DNA from: Halalkalicoccus jeotgali B3
GTDB lineage: Archaea > Halobacteriota > Halobacteria > Halobacteriales > Halalkalicoccaceae
Length of the DNA stretch: 64,000 nt
Assembly (NCBI RefSeq): GCF_000196895.1
Contig: NC_014297.1
Span: forward strand, 1,494,119 to 1,558,118
Direction: 5' to 3'
Position numbers and translations under genes: made by a program. This document shows positions 9,036-17,654 of this stretch, in pieces. The notes below the pieces were generated by a model. It made no database searches. It worked only from the letters and a program-made list of their open reading frames with translations, and was not told the origin of the DNA. Positions within the stretch are counted from its first letter, which is position 1, and each line of letters opens with the position of its first letter.

Positions 9036-9971
9036 ATGAGTGCATTCAACGCAATCGGAGAGGAACGAGAGATCGACCGCGAGGAGTTCACACCGGGAAT
9101 CGAGCCCCAGCCGACGTGGTGTCCGGGCTGTGGTGACTTCGGCGTGCTCAAAGCACTGAAACAGGCCCTGCCGGAAGTCGGACGTACCCCCGAGGAGACG
9201 CTTCTGTGTACGGGTATCGGCTGTTCGGGCAAGCTCAACAGCTACCTCGACTCGTATGGTTTCCACACCATCCACGGGCGTTCGCTGCCTGTCGCGCGAG
9301 CCGCGAAGCTCGCGAACCCCGGCCTCGAAGTGATCGCCGCCGGCGGCGACGGTGACGGCTACGGTATCGGCGGGAACCACTTCATGCACACCGCCCGGGA
9401 GAACCACGATATGACGTATATCGTGTTCAACAACGAGATCTTCGGCCTGACGAAGGGCCAGACCTCGCCGACGAGCCCGAAGGGCCACAAATCGAAGACC
9501 CAGCCCTCCGGCTCGGCGAAGGACCCCATCCGACCCCTCTCGCTGTCGCTGACCTCCGGTGCGAGCTACATCGCCCGGACCGCCGCAGTGAACCCGAACC
9601 AGGCAAAGGAGATCCTGAAGGAGGCCATGGAGCACGACGGCTTCGCGCACGTCGACTTCCTGACCCAGTGTCCCACCTGGAACAAGGACGCAAAGCAGTA
9701 CGTGCCCTACATCGACGTCCAGGAGAGCGAGGACTACGACTTCGACATCAACGACCGTGGGGAGGCCCAAGACATGATGTACGAGGCCGAGAACGTCCTC
9801 AAAGACGGCACCGTCCTGACGGGCCGGTTCTACGTCGACGACGAACGCCCCTCCTACCAGGAGGAAAAGCAGTCGCTCGGCGAGATGCCCGAAGAGCCGC
9901 TTGCCGAACGGTACTTCGACGACGACTACGAGTGGGAGCGCAGCTACGACCTGCTCGACCGACACAAGTAA
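9036..9971 (+). CDS. porB: 2-oxoacid:ferredoxin oxidoreductase beta subunit, probably pyruvate type
   Basis: This is the thiamine-diphosphate and [4Fe-4S] binding subunit partnering the preceding gene. The 311 residues include WCPGCGDFG (two cluster cysteines), GIGCSGKLNSY (third), and a later QCPTW (fourth), plus the ThDP/Mg motif GGDGDGYGIGGNHF with NNEIFGLTKGQTSPTSP. There is no separate ferredoxin-like delta subunit, as in other haloarchaeal two-subunit enzymes. The alpha-beta order and the downstream Lrp-type gene match what I remember of the Halobacterium porAB-lrpA1 region, which supports the pyruvate assignment. Confidence 0.9.
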   Translation: MSAFNAIGEEREIDREEFTPGIEPQPTWCPGCGDFGVLKALKQALPEVGRTPEETLLCTGIGCSGKLNSYLDSYGFHTIHGRSLPVARAAKLANPGLEVIAAGGDGDGYGIGGNHFMHTARENHDMTYIVFNNEIFGLTKGQTSPTSPKGHKSKTQPSGSAKDPIRPLSLSLTSGASYIARTAAVNPNQAKEILKEAMEHDGFAHVDFLTQCPTWNKDAKQYVPYIDVQESEDYDFDINDRGEAQDMMYEAENVLKDGTVLTGRFYVDDERPSYQEEKQSLGEMPEEPLAERYFDDDYEWERSYDLLDRHK

Positions 9972-10062
9972 GCGCTCTCGGGTCGCGCTGACGGCATGCG
10001 GTGGTCAGACAAAGCGCTTTCCGATTCGCAAGGTATTTTTTCTCCGACGCAAAAGAAGAGGT

Positions 10063-10491
10063 GTGGCGACTAACTCGACATCGGACCGGATCCTCGCCGT
10101 CCTCGAGGAGGACGCGCAAGCGTCGTACGCGGAGATCGCACGCCGTGCGGGGGTCTCGAAGCCAACGGTACGCAAGTATATCGACCAGTTAGAGGGCGAC
10201 GGCGTAATCGTCGGGTACTCGGCCGATGTCGATCCGAAGAAACTCTCCGGGCGCTCGATCGCGTTAGTGGGGATCGATGTCGAGAGCGAGCGCTACGTCG
10301 AGGCGACGCGCGCGCTCGGCGGAATCGACGATATCGAGGCGCTGTACTCCTCTTCGGGCGATCACATGCTGATGGCGGAGGTCCGTGCGACCGACGGCAA
10401 CGAGGTCGGCGAGATCATCAGCGAGAAGATCCTCTCGGTCGAGGGTGTGACCGCCGCCCATCCCTCTTTCCTGCAGGAGCGACTCAAGTAG
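10063..10491 (+). CDS. Lrp/AsnC family transcriptional regulator
   Basis: The 142-residue protein has an N-terminal AsnC winged helix (SYAEIARRAGVSKPTVRKYI, residues 20-40) and a C-terminal RAM ligand-binding domain (ALVGIDVESERYVEA, then the GDHMLMAEV strand). The GTG start (ATNSTSDRILAVLEE) was chosen because a TATA-like GGTATTTTTT at 10031-10040 lies about 27 bases upstream, which fits a leaderless transcript; the in-frame ATGs upstream lie inside porB. Its location just after porAB suggests control of central carbon or amino-acid metabolism, as known for LrpA1-type proteins. Confidence 0.87.
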   Translation: MATNSTSDRILAVLEEDAQASYAEIARRAGVSKPTVRKYIDQLEGDGVIVGYSADVDPKKLSGRSIALVGIDVESERYVEATRALGGIDDIEALYSSSGDHMLMAEVRATDGNEVGEIISEKILSVEGVTAAHPSFLQERLK

Positions 10492-10528
10492 TTCGAATAG
10501 TTTTACGCGAGCGGTTCGTACGGCGAGT

Positions 10529-11002
10529 ATGGCGACCTACGAGCGCGAGACGTACGTCGACGCGCCGCTCGAAGACGTCTGGGAGTTTCACTCGCGAATT
10601 GCAGGTCTTGAAGCTCTTACACCCCGCTGGATGGGGCTGTCGATCCGGGCCGTCAGGGGACCGAACGGCGAGCCCGATCCCGCGGTCCTCGAAGCGGGGG
10701 CTGAGATCGATATGACGCTCGGACCGCTCGGCCTCCCCGGCGACTCGTGGACATCGGTGATCACCGAGCGAACCAGCAGCGACGAGCGGGGACTGTTCAA
10801 AGACGAGATGCACGGTGGTCCCTTCGCCCGCTGGGTGCACGTCCACCAGTTCTCCCGCGAGGGCGAGGGGACGAAGATCCGGGATACGGTCCACTACGAA
10901 CTACCCGATCCCGTTCGAGCCACTTCCCCGCTCGCGGTCGTTGGCTTCGAACCGATGTTCCGGTATCGCCACCGGAAGACCAAGGAGCTCTTGGAGGGTT
11001 AG
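10529..11002 (+). CDS. SRPBCC (START/Bet v1-like) family protein
   Basis: The 157 residues show the SRPBCC pattern: an initial strand with YERETYVDAPLEDVWEFHSRI, a long helix-containing middle, a strand-rich core ending HVHQFSREGEGTKIRDTVHYELP, and a C-terminal long helix (FRYRHRKTKELLE). Such proteins bind hydrophobic ligands or act as cyclases or isomerases; no specific substrate can be read. A TATA-like ATAGTTTTACG lies 27-31 bases before the start. It converges on the next gene with a 4-base overlap. Confidence 0.82.
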   Translation: MATYERETYVDAPLEDVWEFHSRIAGLEALTPRWMGLSIRAVRGPNGEPDPAVLEAGAEIDMTLGPLGLPGDSWTSVITERTSSDERGLFKDEMHGGPFARWVHVHQFSREGEGTKIRDTVHYELPDPVRATSPLAVVGFEPMFRYRHRKTKELLEG

Positions 11003-11409
11003 CGCAGTTCGACGACGAGGATCTCTTCAGGGACGTCTCCGGTTCTGACGTAGCGTTTCGGGTCGCGTTCGAGGGCGAAGACGGCCAGCCGGATCACGAG
11101 TCGTCCCGTGGGAAGCGACGCGCGAAGTATCGGTCCGGTGCCGGTGATCGTTACGTACGGCGGGGCGGCCACAGGCGGCGCGGAAAGCGACTGACCGAGC
11201 GTGTCGACGGCGCTCGCGAGCACGGCGGGGTAGGTTTCGAGAACACCCGCATGATCGAGGGCCGCCCGTAGGGGCATCGCGACCGCCTCGCGGTCCGTCG
11301 CCGGCTCGGTACCCGAACTGGCGACGGCCTCGGCACAGTCGATCGTCGCTTCGAGCGCCTCTGAGTGGACCGCGAGGAGGCGCGCGCGGACGCGGGCGGG
11401 GTCGTTCAC
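10999..11409 (-). CDS. Conserved haloarchaeal protein of unknown function
   Basis: The 136-residue soluble protein is helical in its first half (Ala/Glu rich, MNDPARVRARLLAVHSEAL) and has a strand-rich second half (PPYVTITGTGPILRASLPTGRLVIRLAVFALE) ending in DVPEEILVVELR. No known motif is recognised. The acidic composition and the promoter-like spacer to the divergent EamA gene support it as a real gene. Confidence 0.65.
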   Translation of the reverse strand: MNDPARVRARLLAVHSEALEATIDCAEAVASSGTEPATDREAVAMPLRAALDHAGVLETYPAVLASAVDTLGQSLSAPPVAAPPYVTITGTGPILRASLPTGRLVIRLAVFALERDPKRYVRTGDVPEEILVVELR

Positions 11410-11485
11410 GCTCGGGGATCGTCCGGCCGTGGCCTAATGGTGCCGGTTCCACAATCAGTAAACGCCGGCCGGCCGAGCCTCTCGT

Positions 11486-12358
11486 GTGGCTCGGGTCCCG
11501 CCGCCGGTCGCGCTCGCCGTCTCGATCCTCGCGCTGAGCACGAGCGCGATCCTCGTGCGCTGGAGCGAAGCGCCGAGCGTCGTCGTCGCCTTCTACCGCG
11601 TGCTGTTTACCCTGCTGTTGCTCGCACCAGTCGCCCTGGTGCGCCATCGCGCCGATTTCCGGGCGCTCTCGGTTCGGGACGCGGGAGTCGCGGCCGTCAC
11701 GGGCGTGGCGCTCGCGATCCACTTCGCCGCGTGGTTCGAGAGTCTGAACTGGACGAGCGTCGCCGCTTCCGTCACGCTGGTCCAGACCCAACCCGTCTTC
11801 GTCGCGATCGGGGCGTACCTGCTGCTCGACGAGCGAGTTACCGTCCGCACGGTCGGGGGAATCACCCTCGCGCTGGCGGGCGCGGCGGTGATGTCGGTGA
11901 GCGACCTGCTTTCTGGGACGACGCTTGCAGGCACCGCTCCCTACGGAAACGCCCTCGCGCTGCTCGGGGGTCTGATGGCCGCCTGTTACGTGCTCGCCGG
12001 CCGGTCGCTGCGCCAGCGGATCGCCCTGCTTCCCTACGTCAGCGTCGTCTACGGGAGCTGTGCGCTCGTCTTGCTCGTACTCGTGTTCGCGGGCGGCACC
12101 CCTCTCACAGGGTATCCGGCCCGCGAGTGGCTGTTGTTCGTCGCGATGGCGGTCGGGCCGGGCGTGTTCGGCCACACGGTGATCAACTGGGCGCTCGCCC
12201 ACGTCGAATCGAGCGTGGTGAGCGTCTCACTGCTGGGCGAACCCGTCGGGGCGACGCTGCTCGCGTTTCTCCTGCTCGCAGAGATCCCCGGGCCGACAAC
12301 GGTCCTCGGAGGGCTCGTCGTGCTGACCGGAATCGGGCTGACCGCACGCACCCGATGA
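11486..12358 (+). CDS. DMT-superfamily transporter with two EamA domains
   Basis: The 290-residue protein has about ten hydrophobic helices arranged as two EamA repeats (residues 5-140 and 150-285); each opens with the typical ALAVSILALSTSAIL / GNALALLGGLMAACYVL helix, and the first continues into RWSEAPSVVVAFYRVLFTLLLLAPVAL. These export metabolites or amino acids; the substrate is unknown. The GTG start is preferred because a TATA-like CAGTAAACG lies 22-30 bases upstream. It ends two bases before the convergent ATPase gene. Confidence 0.88.
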   Translation: MARVPPPVALAVSILALSTSAILVRWSEAPSVVVAFYRVLFTLLLLAPVALVRHRADFRALSVRDAGVAAVTGVALAIHFAAWFESLNWTSVAASVTLVQTQPVFVAIGAYLLLDERVTVRTVGGITLALAGAAVMSVSDLLSGTTLAGTAPYGNALALLGGLMAACYVLAGRSLRQRIALLPYVSVVYGSCALVLLVLVFAGGTPLTGYPAREWLLFVAMAVGPGVFGHTVINWALAHVESSVVSVSLLGEPVGATLLAFLLLAEIPGPTTVLGGLVVLTGIGLTARTR

Positions 12359-12360
12359 CC

Positions 12361-12975
12361 CTAAAACGCCATCCACTCGCTGGCGTTCGGGTCGAGCCCC
12401 GCGACTCGTGCCTCCCGCCGGCCGTCGGTCTCGCGGGTCTCAATGCGGGCGTCGAACGGATCGAGAACCGTATTCGTCGCTTGCTCGTCGTGCATCGTCG
12501 GGTCGAACGTCGCGAAACACGACCACCCCGAACTGCGGACCTGCCCGGTGAAAACCTGTAGAAACCGGTAGACAGAGCGGAGATCCGCGTAGACCAACAG
12601 CGGCGAGATCGAGTGTAGCCCCACCCGTCCCGTAGTCCCGGAACGGCGATCGAGGAGGTCGGTAAAGGCGGTACCGACCCGCGTCAGGTTCCCCGGATCC
12701 GACACGTAGCGAACGTCCTCGGAGTCGGGGGTCTCGACCCCACGGGAACGGCTCGCACAGTCGACGACCGAGAGCGTTCCGGACCCGGCCCACTCCCGGT
12801 AGTCATCCCTGACGGTCGACTCGTCCGTGTCGGTCGTCACGACGATCGCGTCGGTCGCCGAGAGCAACCCGACGAGCAGGTCGTATTTCCCGGTCATCGG
12901 AGGCCCCGAGAGCAAGAACGCGGAACCGGCAGGAGCCGACTCGACGAGATCCCCCAGCCGCGCTGGAACGCACAT
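12361..12975 (-). CDS. RecA/KaiC-like P-loop protein of the taxis locus
   Basis: The 204-residue protein has an N-terminal P-loop reading LLSGPPMTGKYDLL (residues 22-35), followed by TTDTDESTVRDDYR and a Walker-B-like VVDCASR strand. It resembles the haloarchaeal family called DUF7504 or RAD55-like ATPases (family assignment from memory). The strand-helix pattern is that of a reduced RecA core without obvious catalytic Glu. It is divergent from the KaiC-like gene at 13102, which suggests the two act together in signalling. A TATA-like GATATATAC lies about 30 bases upstream of the start. Confidence 0.68.
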   Translation of the reverse strand: MCVPARLGDLVESAPAGSAFLLSGPPMTGKYDLLVGLLSATDAIVVTTDTDESTVRDDYREWAGSGTLSVVDCASRSRGVETPDSEDVRYVSDPGNLTRVGTAFTDLLDRRSGTTGRVGLHSISPLLVYADLRSVYRFLQVFTGQVRSSGWSCFATFDPTMHDEQATNTVLDPFDARIETRETDGRREARVAGLDPNASEWMAF

Positions 12976-13101
12976 ACTTGATTGTGTCGACTACGTGTAT
13001 ATATCTTGTATCTGTATGAGAGTAATAGAAGGTAGTAGTAAATACGATTTGTAGAAAAGCTCAACGAATACGATTAAAGTACTGAAGCAATATGTGACTG
13101 T
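12976..13101. promoter_or_regulatory. Divergent promoter region of the two KaiC/RecA-like genes
   Basis: This 126-base AT-rich spacer is in sharp contrast to the surrounding GC-rich DNA. On the minus strand a TATA-like element spans about 13000-13010 (GTATATATCTTG on the plus strand), about 30 bases from the start at 12975. On the plus strand GATTAAAG (13071-13078) lies 24-31 bases before the start at 13102. Both fit haloarchaeal promoters with very short or no leaders. Confidence 0.55.
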
Positions 13102-13825
13102 ATGGTCGAACTCACCGCGACGGGAATCGAGGGACTCGATTCAATTCTCAACGGCGGGCTAGTGAGCCAGTCGACGGTGCTCGTCAGCGGCAACCCGGGG
13201 ACCGGGAAGACGATTCTTGGGATCCAGTACCTCTATTACGGCGTCCGGGAGTTCGACGAACCGGGGATCTACCTCACGCTGGAGGAAGACGAAGCCGACA
13301 TCAGGGCCGCGGCCGAGTCGATCGGGTTCGATGACTGGGGGGGATCTCGTCGAGTCAGGCGACATCACCGTCTTCGATAAGGAGCAACTGCTTCGCGATC
13401 AGGAGTTCACCGCGACACTCGACGAGTTGCTCGCGGCGATCGAACGGACGCAGTGTGATCGGCTGGTGGTCGACTCGCTGACCATGCTGTCGCTGTTTTT
13501 CGAGACCGAACGCGAAAAGCGGACCTACCTGCTGAAGTTCTCGGACATCCTCAAGAAGAACGGTCTGACGACACTGTTCGTCGCCGAACAGGGGAGCCGG
13601 TTCCCGGATCAGGAGGTCGGTCTCGAACACTTCCTCACCGACGGCAACATCTCCCTGATTCAGACGCCGACCGACTCGGGTGTCAATCGCTATGTCTGGG
13701 TCGCGAAGATGCGAAAACGCCCGATCCGCACCGACATCTTCCCGATCGACATCGGCGAGGGAGGGATCACCGTTCACGATCGGGCAGCCGGGTTCTCGCT
13801 GATGGGCGAGGAGGACCCGTTCTAA
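13102..13825 (+). pseudogene. KaiC/RAD55-like ATPase broken by a +1 frameshift in a G7 run
   Basis: Residues 1-79 read a normal KaiC-type start: GIEGLDSILNGGLVSQSTVL, Walker A GNPGTGKTILGIQYL, and the catalytic-acid region YLTLEEDEADI. At 13337-13343 there are seven Gs after TGACT; reading on gives 13 unrelated residues and a stop at 13378-13380. With six Gs the frame would continue into DLVESGDITVFDKEQLL, a Walker-B strand CDRLVVDSLTMLSLFF, and a complete C-terminus ending at 13825 (about 240 residues in all). The lesion may be a real inactivation, a switchable homopolymer, or a sequencing error. The intact protein would be a signalling ATPase of the taxis locus. Confidence 0.8.
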
Positions 13826-13959
13826 AACGTATCAAATCAGAGTAACTTTTATGTCGTGTAGTTGTGTAGATATATCAACGTGTATCTCGATCACGAGCGT
13901 CGAAACCGGGACCGGAACCAGCGCGACGAGCGGCCGATAGTACGGGCGAGGCTGTGGAT

Positions 13960-14361
13960 ATGACTCGGATCCACATCGTGACGGCAGACCCGGGGCTTGC
14001 GGCCCGGTGTGGCGCCGCGCTGGCCGGATTCGAGTGGCGCCACGCGGCGGAGTGGCCACGAGCGACGGATATCGGGCCGACCGACGTGATCCTGTTCGAT
14101 CCCGACGGTCTCGGTCGACCGGCCCACGCGGTCGACTCTCGCCGGACGATCGCGATCGGGGACCGCCTCGAACCCACCGTCCGCGGGGTCGAGCGTACCG
14201 TCGCGAGCAGTCGGTTCGAGGCAGCGATCGACGCTCGGTTCGACGCGTTGACGACGGGATCGGACGACCCGCCAACGATCGAGGTACCCGAGGCGCTCGA
14301 CGCGAGCGCCTTCGGAGAACTGTACGGAGCGATCGGCTCAGACCGCGACGGACTGCGGTGA
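13960..14361 (+). CDS. Taxis-locus protein of unknown function, receiver-like
   Basis: The 133-residue protein begins MTRIHIVTADPGLAARCGAAL and has a strand VILFDPDGLGRP at about residue 45. This strand-Asp-helix layout resembles a degenerate response-regulator receiver: the position of the phospho-acceptor Asp is FDPDG, but the usual acidic pair and Lys are not evident. It lies between the KaiC-like gene and cheW, converging on cheW with a 24-base overlap at the 3' ends. A start two codons upstream (MDMTR) is equally possible. The function is inferred from context only. Confidence 0.6.
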   Translation: MTRIHIVTADPGLAARCGAALAGFEWRHAAEWPRATDIGPTDVILFDPDGLGRPAHAVDSRRTIAIGDRLEPTVRGVERTVASSRFEAAIDARFDALTTGSDDPPTIEVPEALDASAFGELYGAIGSDRDGLR

Positions 14362-14763
14362 GATCCAGATCACGAACCCGTCCTCGCGTTTGACGATCCC
14401 TTCGATGGCGTCGTCCTCGAGGGGCGAATCGTCGACCGTTCCCGGATCGACGGTGACGACCTGATCGACCTCGTCGACGACCCACCCGATCGCCCCCTGC
14501 GTGTCGGTGGCGGCGGGGTCGAAGACGATGATCCGTTTTTCTGCACCCGTCGAGTCGGCGTCGAAGACGATCTTCGGGTCGATGATCGAGGTCGTCCGTC
14601 CCCGCAAGTCCATCACGCCTCTGACGTGACTCGGAGCGTTCGGGATCCGGGTCAGTTTGTCGGTGTCGACGATCTCGGCGACGTAGCCGATGTCGACGCA
14701 GTACGTTTCCGGCCCGAGATCGAACTCGAGGACCTGCGTTCCCTCCCCGTCGGCGTCGCTCAT
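14338..14763 (-). CDS. cheW: Chemotaxis adaptor protein CheW
   Basis: The 141-residue protein has the CheW two-barrel fold: [22 protein letters not shown], the [24 protein letters not shown] segment with the conserved RG pairs that contact transducers and CheA, and [15 protein letters not shown]. It couples transducers to the histidine kinase CheA. Its start overlaps the stop of the transducer gene by 4 bases, so they are cotranscribed. CheA itself is not in the window. Confidence 0.93.
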   Translation of the reverse strand: MSDADGEGTQVLEFDLGPETYCVDIGYVAEIVDTDKLTRIPNAPSHVRGVMDLRGRTTSIIDPKIVFDADSTGAEKRIIVFDPAATDTQGAIGWVVDEVDQVVTVDPGTVDDSPLEDDAIEGIVKREDGFVIWISPQSVAV

Positions 14764-15686
14764 CGCTCCTCCGCGGTGTCGAGACTCGATATCGCGGCCG
14801 ATACCTCCCGGATTTTCGCGGTCTGCTGTTCGTTGGCCGCCGCGACGTCCTCGATCTCCGTCGAGATCACGTCCGCGCTGTCGGCGACCTGATCCACCAT
14901 GCTCGCGACCTCCTCGGTGCTTGCGGCCTGCTCGTCGGTCGCGTCGGCGACCTCCTCGATCCCGCTCGAGGTCTCCTCGACGGCGGTGACGATCCCCTCT
15001 AGATTGCCCATCGCGCCCTCGACCTGCTCGATCCCGGCGCCGATCCGGGTCTCGGTCTCGTCGATGCTCTCGATGGTGCTCTCGGTGCTCGTCTGGATCC
15101 GGTCGACCTGCGATTCGATGCTGGTCGCGTGCTCCTGAGACTGCTCGGCGAGCGATTTGACCTCGTTTGCGACGACTGCGAAGCCGTCGCCGGCCTCGCC
15201 CGCGCGTGCGGCCTCGATCGAGGCGTTGAGCGCGAGCAGGTTCGTCTGATCCGCGATATCGTTGATCACGCCGACCACCGAGTCGATCTCGGCGACGCTC
15301 GACTGGAGCTGTTCGATGTCCTCCGAAACCGCCTGCGTCGAAGCCTCGATCTCCTCCATCATCTCGATGGCCTCGTCGGCTGTTCGGGACCCGTCGACCG
15401 CGAGATCCTGGGCCTGCGAACTGCGCTCTCTGACCTGCTCGGCCGAGGAGGCGATCTCCTCGACGGTCGCGCTCAGGTTCGAGACCTCGCTTGCGGCCGT
15501 GCGTGCGCCGCTCGACTGTTCGCGGGCGGCGTCGCTGATCTCCTGGGAGCTTTCTGCGACCTCCGAGGAGGCCTCCGAGAGCTCCGCGATCGAGTCGGTG
15601 ATCCCCGCGACCGCCTCCTCGTGGGCGAACTCCTCGTCGTCGATCCGCTCGCCCGCGTCCGTCCGATCCGCCGTCTCTGAGGACAT
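14760..15686 (-). CDS. Soluble methyl-accepting chemotaxis transducer
   Basis: The 308 residues are almost entirely coiled coil, with the signalling hairpin tip [20 protein letters not shown] around residues 143-162 followed by [20 protein letters not shown], which mark an MCP signalling domain. There is no transmembrane segment, HAMP or sensory domain; the first 20 residues are simply acidic. It is therefore a cytoplasmic transducer that must receive its signal from a partner protein or through its coiled coil. Glu/Gln pairs at methylation-helix positions ([23 protein letters not shown]) suggest adaptation sites. It is followed by cheW with a 4-base overlap. Confidence 0.92.
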   Translation of the reverse strand: MSSETADRTDAGERIDDEEFAHEEAVAGITDSIAELSEASSEVAESSQEISDAAREQSSGARTAASEVSNLSATVEEIASSAEQVRERSSQAQDLAVDGSRTADEAIEMMEEIEASTQAVSEDIEQLQSSVAEIDSVVGVINDIADQTNLLALNASIEAARAGEAGDGFAVVANEVKSLAEQSQEHATSIESQVDRIQTSTESTIESIDETETRIGAGIEQVEGAMGNLEGIVTAVEETSSGIEEVADATDEQAASTEEVASMVDQVADSADVISTEIEDVAAANEQQTAKIREVSAAISSLDTAEER

Positions 15687-15707
15687 GCTCCCACATTCGT
15701 ATCAGAA

Positions 15708-15719
15708 AAGATATATCTT
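15708..15719 (-). promoter_or_regulatory. Palindromic TATA box of the transducer-cheW operon
   Basis: AAGATATATCTT is a perfect 12-base palindrome centred 27-28 bases before the transducer start codon, the spacing expected for a TATA box of a leaderless haloarchaeal mRNA. Confidence 0.55.
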
Positions 15720-15820
15720 CCCCGCAGAATATCGGTTCCGATACGCTCCCGGTTATCAAACCTGAGGACCGCCCGCGAAGATTTATGGTATTGAAATTAT
15801 ATATTGAGGCCAAGAACTAC

Positions 15821-16489
15821 ATGAGTACACAACCAGCGGACCGGGTCGCGACGCGGGCGGTGGTGGTCGACGACTCGTCGTTCATGCGGACGGTGATCGG
15901 CGACGCCCTCCGGGAGGGCGGCATCGACGTCGTCGCGGAGGCCGAGGACGGAGAGCGCTCGATCGAGGTCGTCCTCGAACACCGGCCCGACATCGTGACG
16001 ATGGACATCGAGATGCCCGGGATCGGCGGCGTAGAGGCCGTCGGACGGATCATGGAGCGGGCCCCGACGCCGATCCTCGTGTTGAGCGCGCACGCGGGCG
16101 AGCGGGCCGAGGTGACTTTCGAGGCCATCGAGCGCGGGGCGGTCGATTTCTTCACCAAGCCCGGCGGCGAGGTCACGACGGGGATGCCCGCCGTCGAAAC
16201 CCAGCTTCTCCGGGCAGTTCGTTCGGTCGCTGGCGCGGATCTCACGGCACGCGCCGGCCAAGCACGGACGAAGACGTCCTCGACGGGTCGATACCTGCCC
16301 GATCCGACGATCGTGATCGGTGCCTCGACCGGCGGGCCGGGCGTCGTCGAGCGGGTCCTCTCGGAACTGCCGATCGAGGCCGACGCGCGTGTGCTCGTCG
16401 TCCAGCATATGCCCGACGCCTTTACCGCGGGGACCAGCGCGTCGGCGACCGTCCGCGCGGACGGTTCGTCGAAGAGGATCGCCAGATAG
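15821..16489 (+). pseudogene. cheB: cheB, truncated in the methylesterase domain
   Basis: The intact part has a receiver domain (VVVDDSSFM, phospho-Asp in VTMDIEMPG, Lys in FFTKPGG), a linker, and the first 45 residues of the methylesterase domain with the catalytic Ser (IGASTGGPG) and His (VQHMPDAFTA). At about 16430 the CheB sequence stops being recognisable; the next 19 codons are the reverse complement of the neighbouring cheC gene, ending at 16489. The catalytic Asp and two thirds of the esterase fold are missing, so it cannot demethylate transducers. The start MSTQPADRV lies about 25 bases after an AATTATATATTG box (15794-15805). The receiver domain could still be made. Confidence 0.88.
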
Positions 16490-17241
16490 CCACTCGGTTG
16501 TCCCCGGTATTCGAGGACAACGCCGACGTAGTCAGTCTCGCCGACGTGGGCCGGTACCTGCTCGATCGTGACGAACCGACACTGGCTGATCTCGACGTCG
16601 GTCTCGATGCCGGTCATCGACGTGATGTACTGGGCCGCCTGCGAGGCGCCCTCGCGGGTCATGTCGTTGAACGCCGCGAACTTCTCCAGCGGGACCGCCC
16701 CGTCGTCGCTCCGGCGGTCGAGGACGGCGGCGAGGGGCTCCCACTCGGGGAGCATGTAGATCTCGAACTCGGCGCCGGTCTCGACGCTCTCGAGCCGGCT
16801 CTCGAAGACGAACTCGGCGTCGACCGGGATCGCCAGCGAACCGTCGAGGGGTGTCGGCGGTCGCGTGTCGATCGCGGTCCCGAGCGAATCGGCCCAGCCG
16901 TCGATCGCCCCGCTGAGCATGATCGAGCCGAACTCCTCGATCCCGCTGTCGATCACCGCGGCGTCCTCCTCGGGGAGACACTCCGCGAGGAGCGCTCGGA
17001 CGCGCGTCCGATCGAACACGAGCGTCGTCCGGCCCGAAAGCGCACCCTCGAAGCCGAGTTCGACGCCCGCCATCTCCCGGGAGAAGCGCTCGCAAGCGCT
17101 CTGGCGGGAAATGAGCGTGACGCTGGTCGATTCGACGCGCGTCTCGACGCCCGTCAGTTCCCGGAACGCGTCGGCGGCGTGTCGTGCGCCGTCGGCGGCG
17201 ATAGCCCGAACGAAATCGAGCGAGTCGGTGTCAACGCGCAT
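16429..17241 (-). pseudogene. cheC-like gene, truncated by fusion to the antisense of cheB
   Basis: The first 271 codons encode a CheC-family protein with tandem domains: SGIEEFGSIMLSGAIDGWAD (residues 99-118) is a CheC active-site helix, although the Asn of the E-x2-N motif reads Ser, and KFAAFNDMTREGASQAAQYI (about 187-206) opens a second domain. After ALVP at 16429 the sequence becomes the complement of cheB and stays open to a stop at 15817-15819, giving a possible 474-residue hybrid. The normal C-terminus is gone. The gene starts immediately after the cheY stop, so cheY-cheC are cotranscribed. CheC proteins dephosphorylate CheY-P or bind CheD. Confidence 0.82.
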
Positions 17242-17604
17242 CTATGCGGGCACGACGTCGTCAATGGCCTGGAGGACGCTCGGTTTCTGGAACGGTTTGG
17301 TGATGTAGCCGCTCGCGCCGGCTTTGACCGCCATCTTCATCTTCTCCTCCTGGCCCACGCTCGTACACATGATCACCCGAGCGTCGGCATCCCCGGCGGT
17401 GATCGCCGTCGTCGCCTCGATCCCATCGCGGATCGGCATGACGATGTCCATCATCACCAGATCGGGATCGTGTTCCTCGTACAGTTCGACGGCCTCGACG
17501 CCGTTTTCGGCTTCACCGACGATCTCGTAGTCCTCGGCGAGGATCTCTCGCAGGAGGCTGCGCATGAACTCCGAGTCGTCGACGATCAGGACGCGTGTCG
17601 ACAT
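17242..17604 (-). CDS. cheY: Chemotaxis response regulator CheY
   Basis: The 120-residue single receiver domain has the acidic pocket (VDDSEF), phospho-acceptor Asp in LVMMDIVMPIRDG (about residue 53), the Thr/Ser switch in VIMCTSVGQEEKM, and Lys in YITKPFQ. Phosphorylated CheY acts on the archaellum switch through CheF in haloarchaea (known of the family). A TATA-like GATTTATACG lies about 30 bases upstream on the minus strand. It is followed without a gap by the truncated cheC. Confidence 0.95.
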   Translation of the reverse strand: MSTRVLIVDDSEFMRSLLREILAEDYEIVGEAENGVEAVELYEEHDPDLVMMDIVMPIRDGIEATTAITAGDADARVIMCTSVGQEEKMKMAVKAGASGYITKPFQKPSVLQAIDDVVPA

Positions 17605-17654
17605 GATATATATCCTATTCTACACGATAACGTATAAATCATCCTAGCAAAATA

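Noticed and set aside
13832-14485. Minus-strand 217-codon open frame in the taxis locus
   Set aside because: Arg-rich shadow of the plus-strand receiver-like gene and of cheW in another frame.
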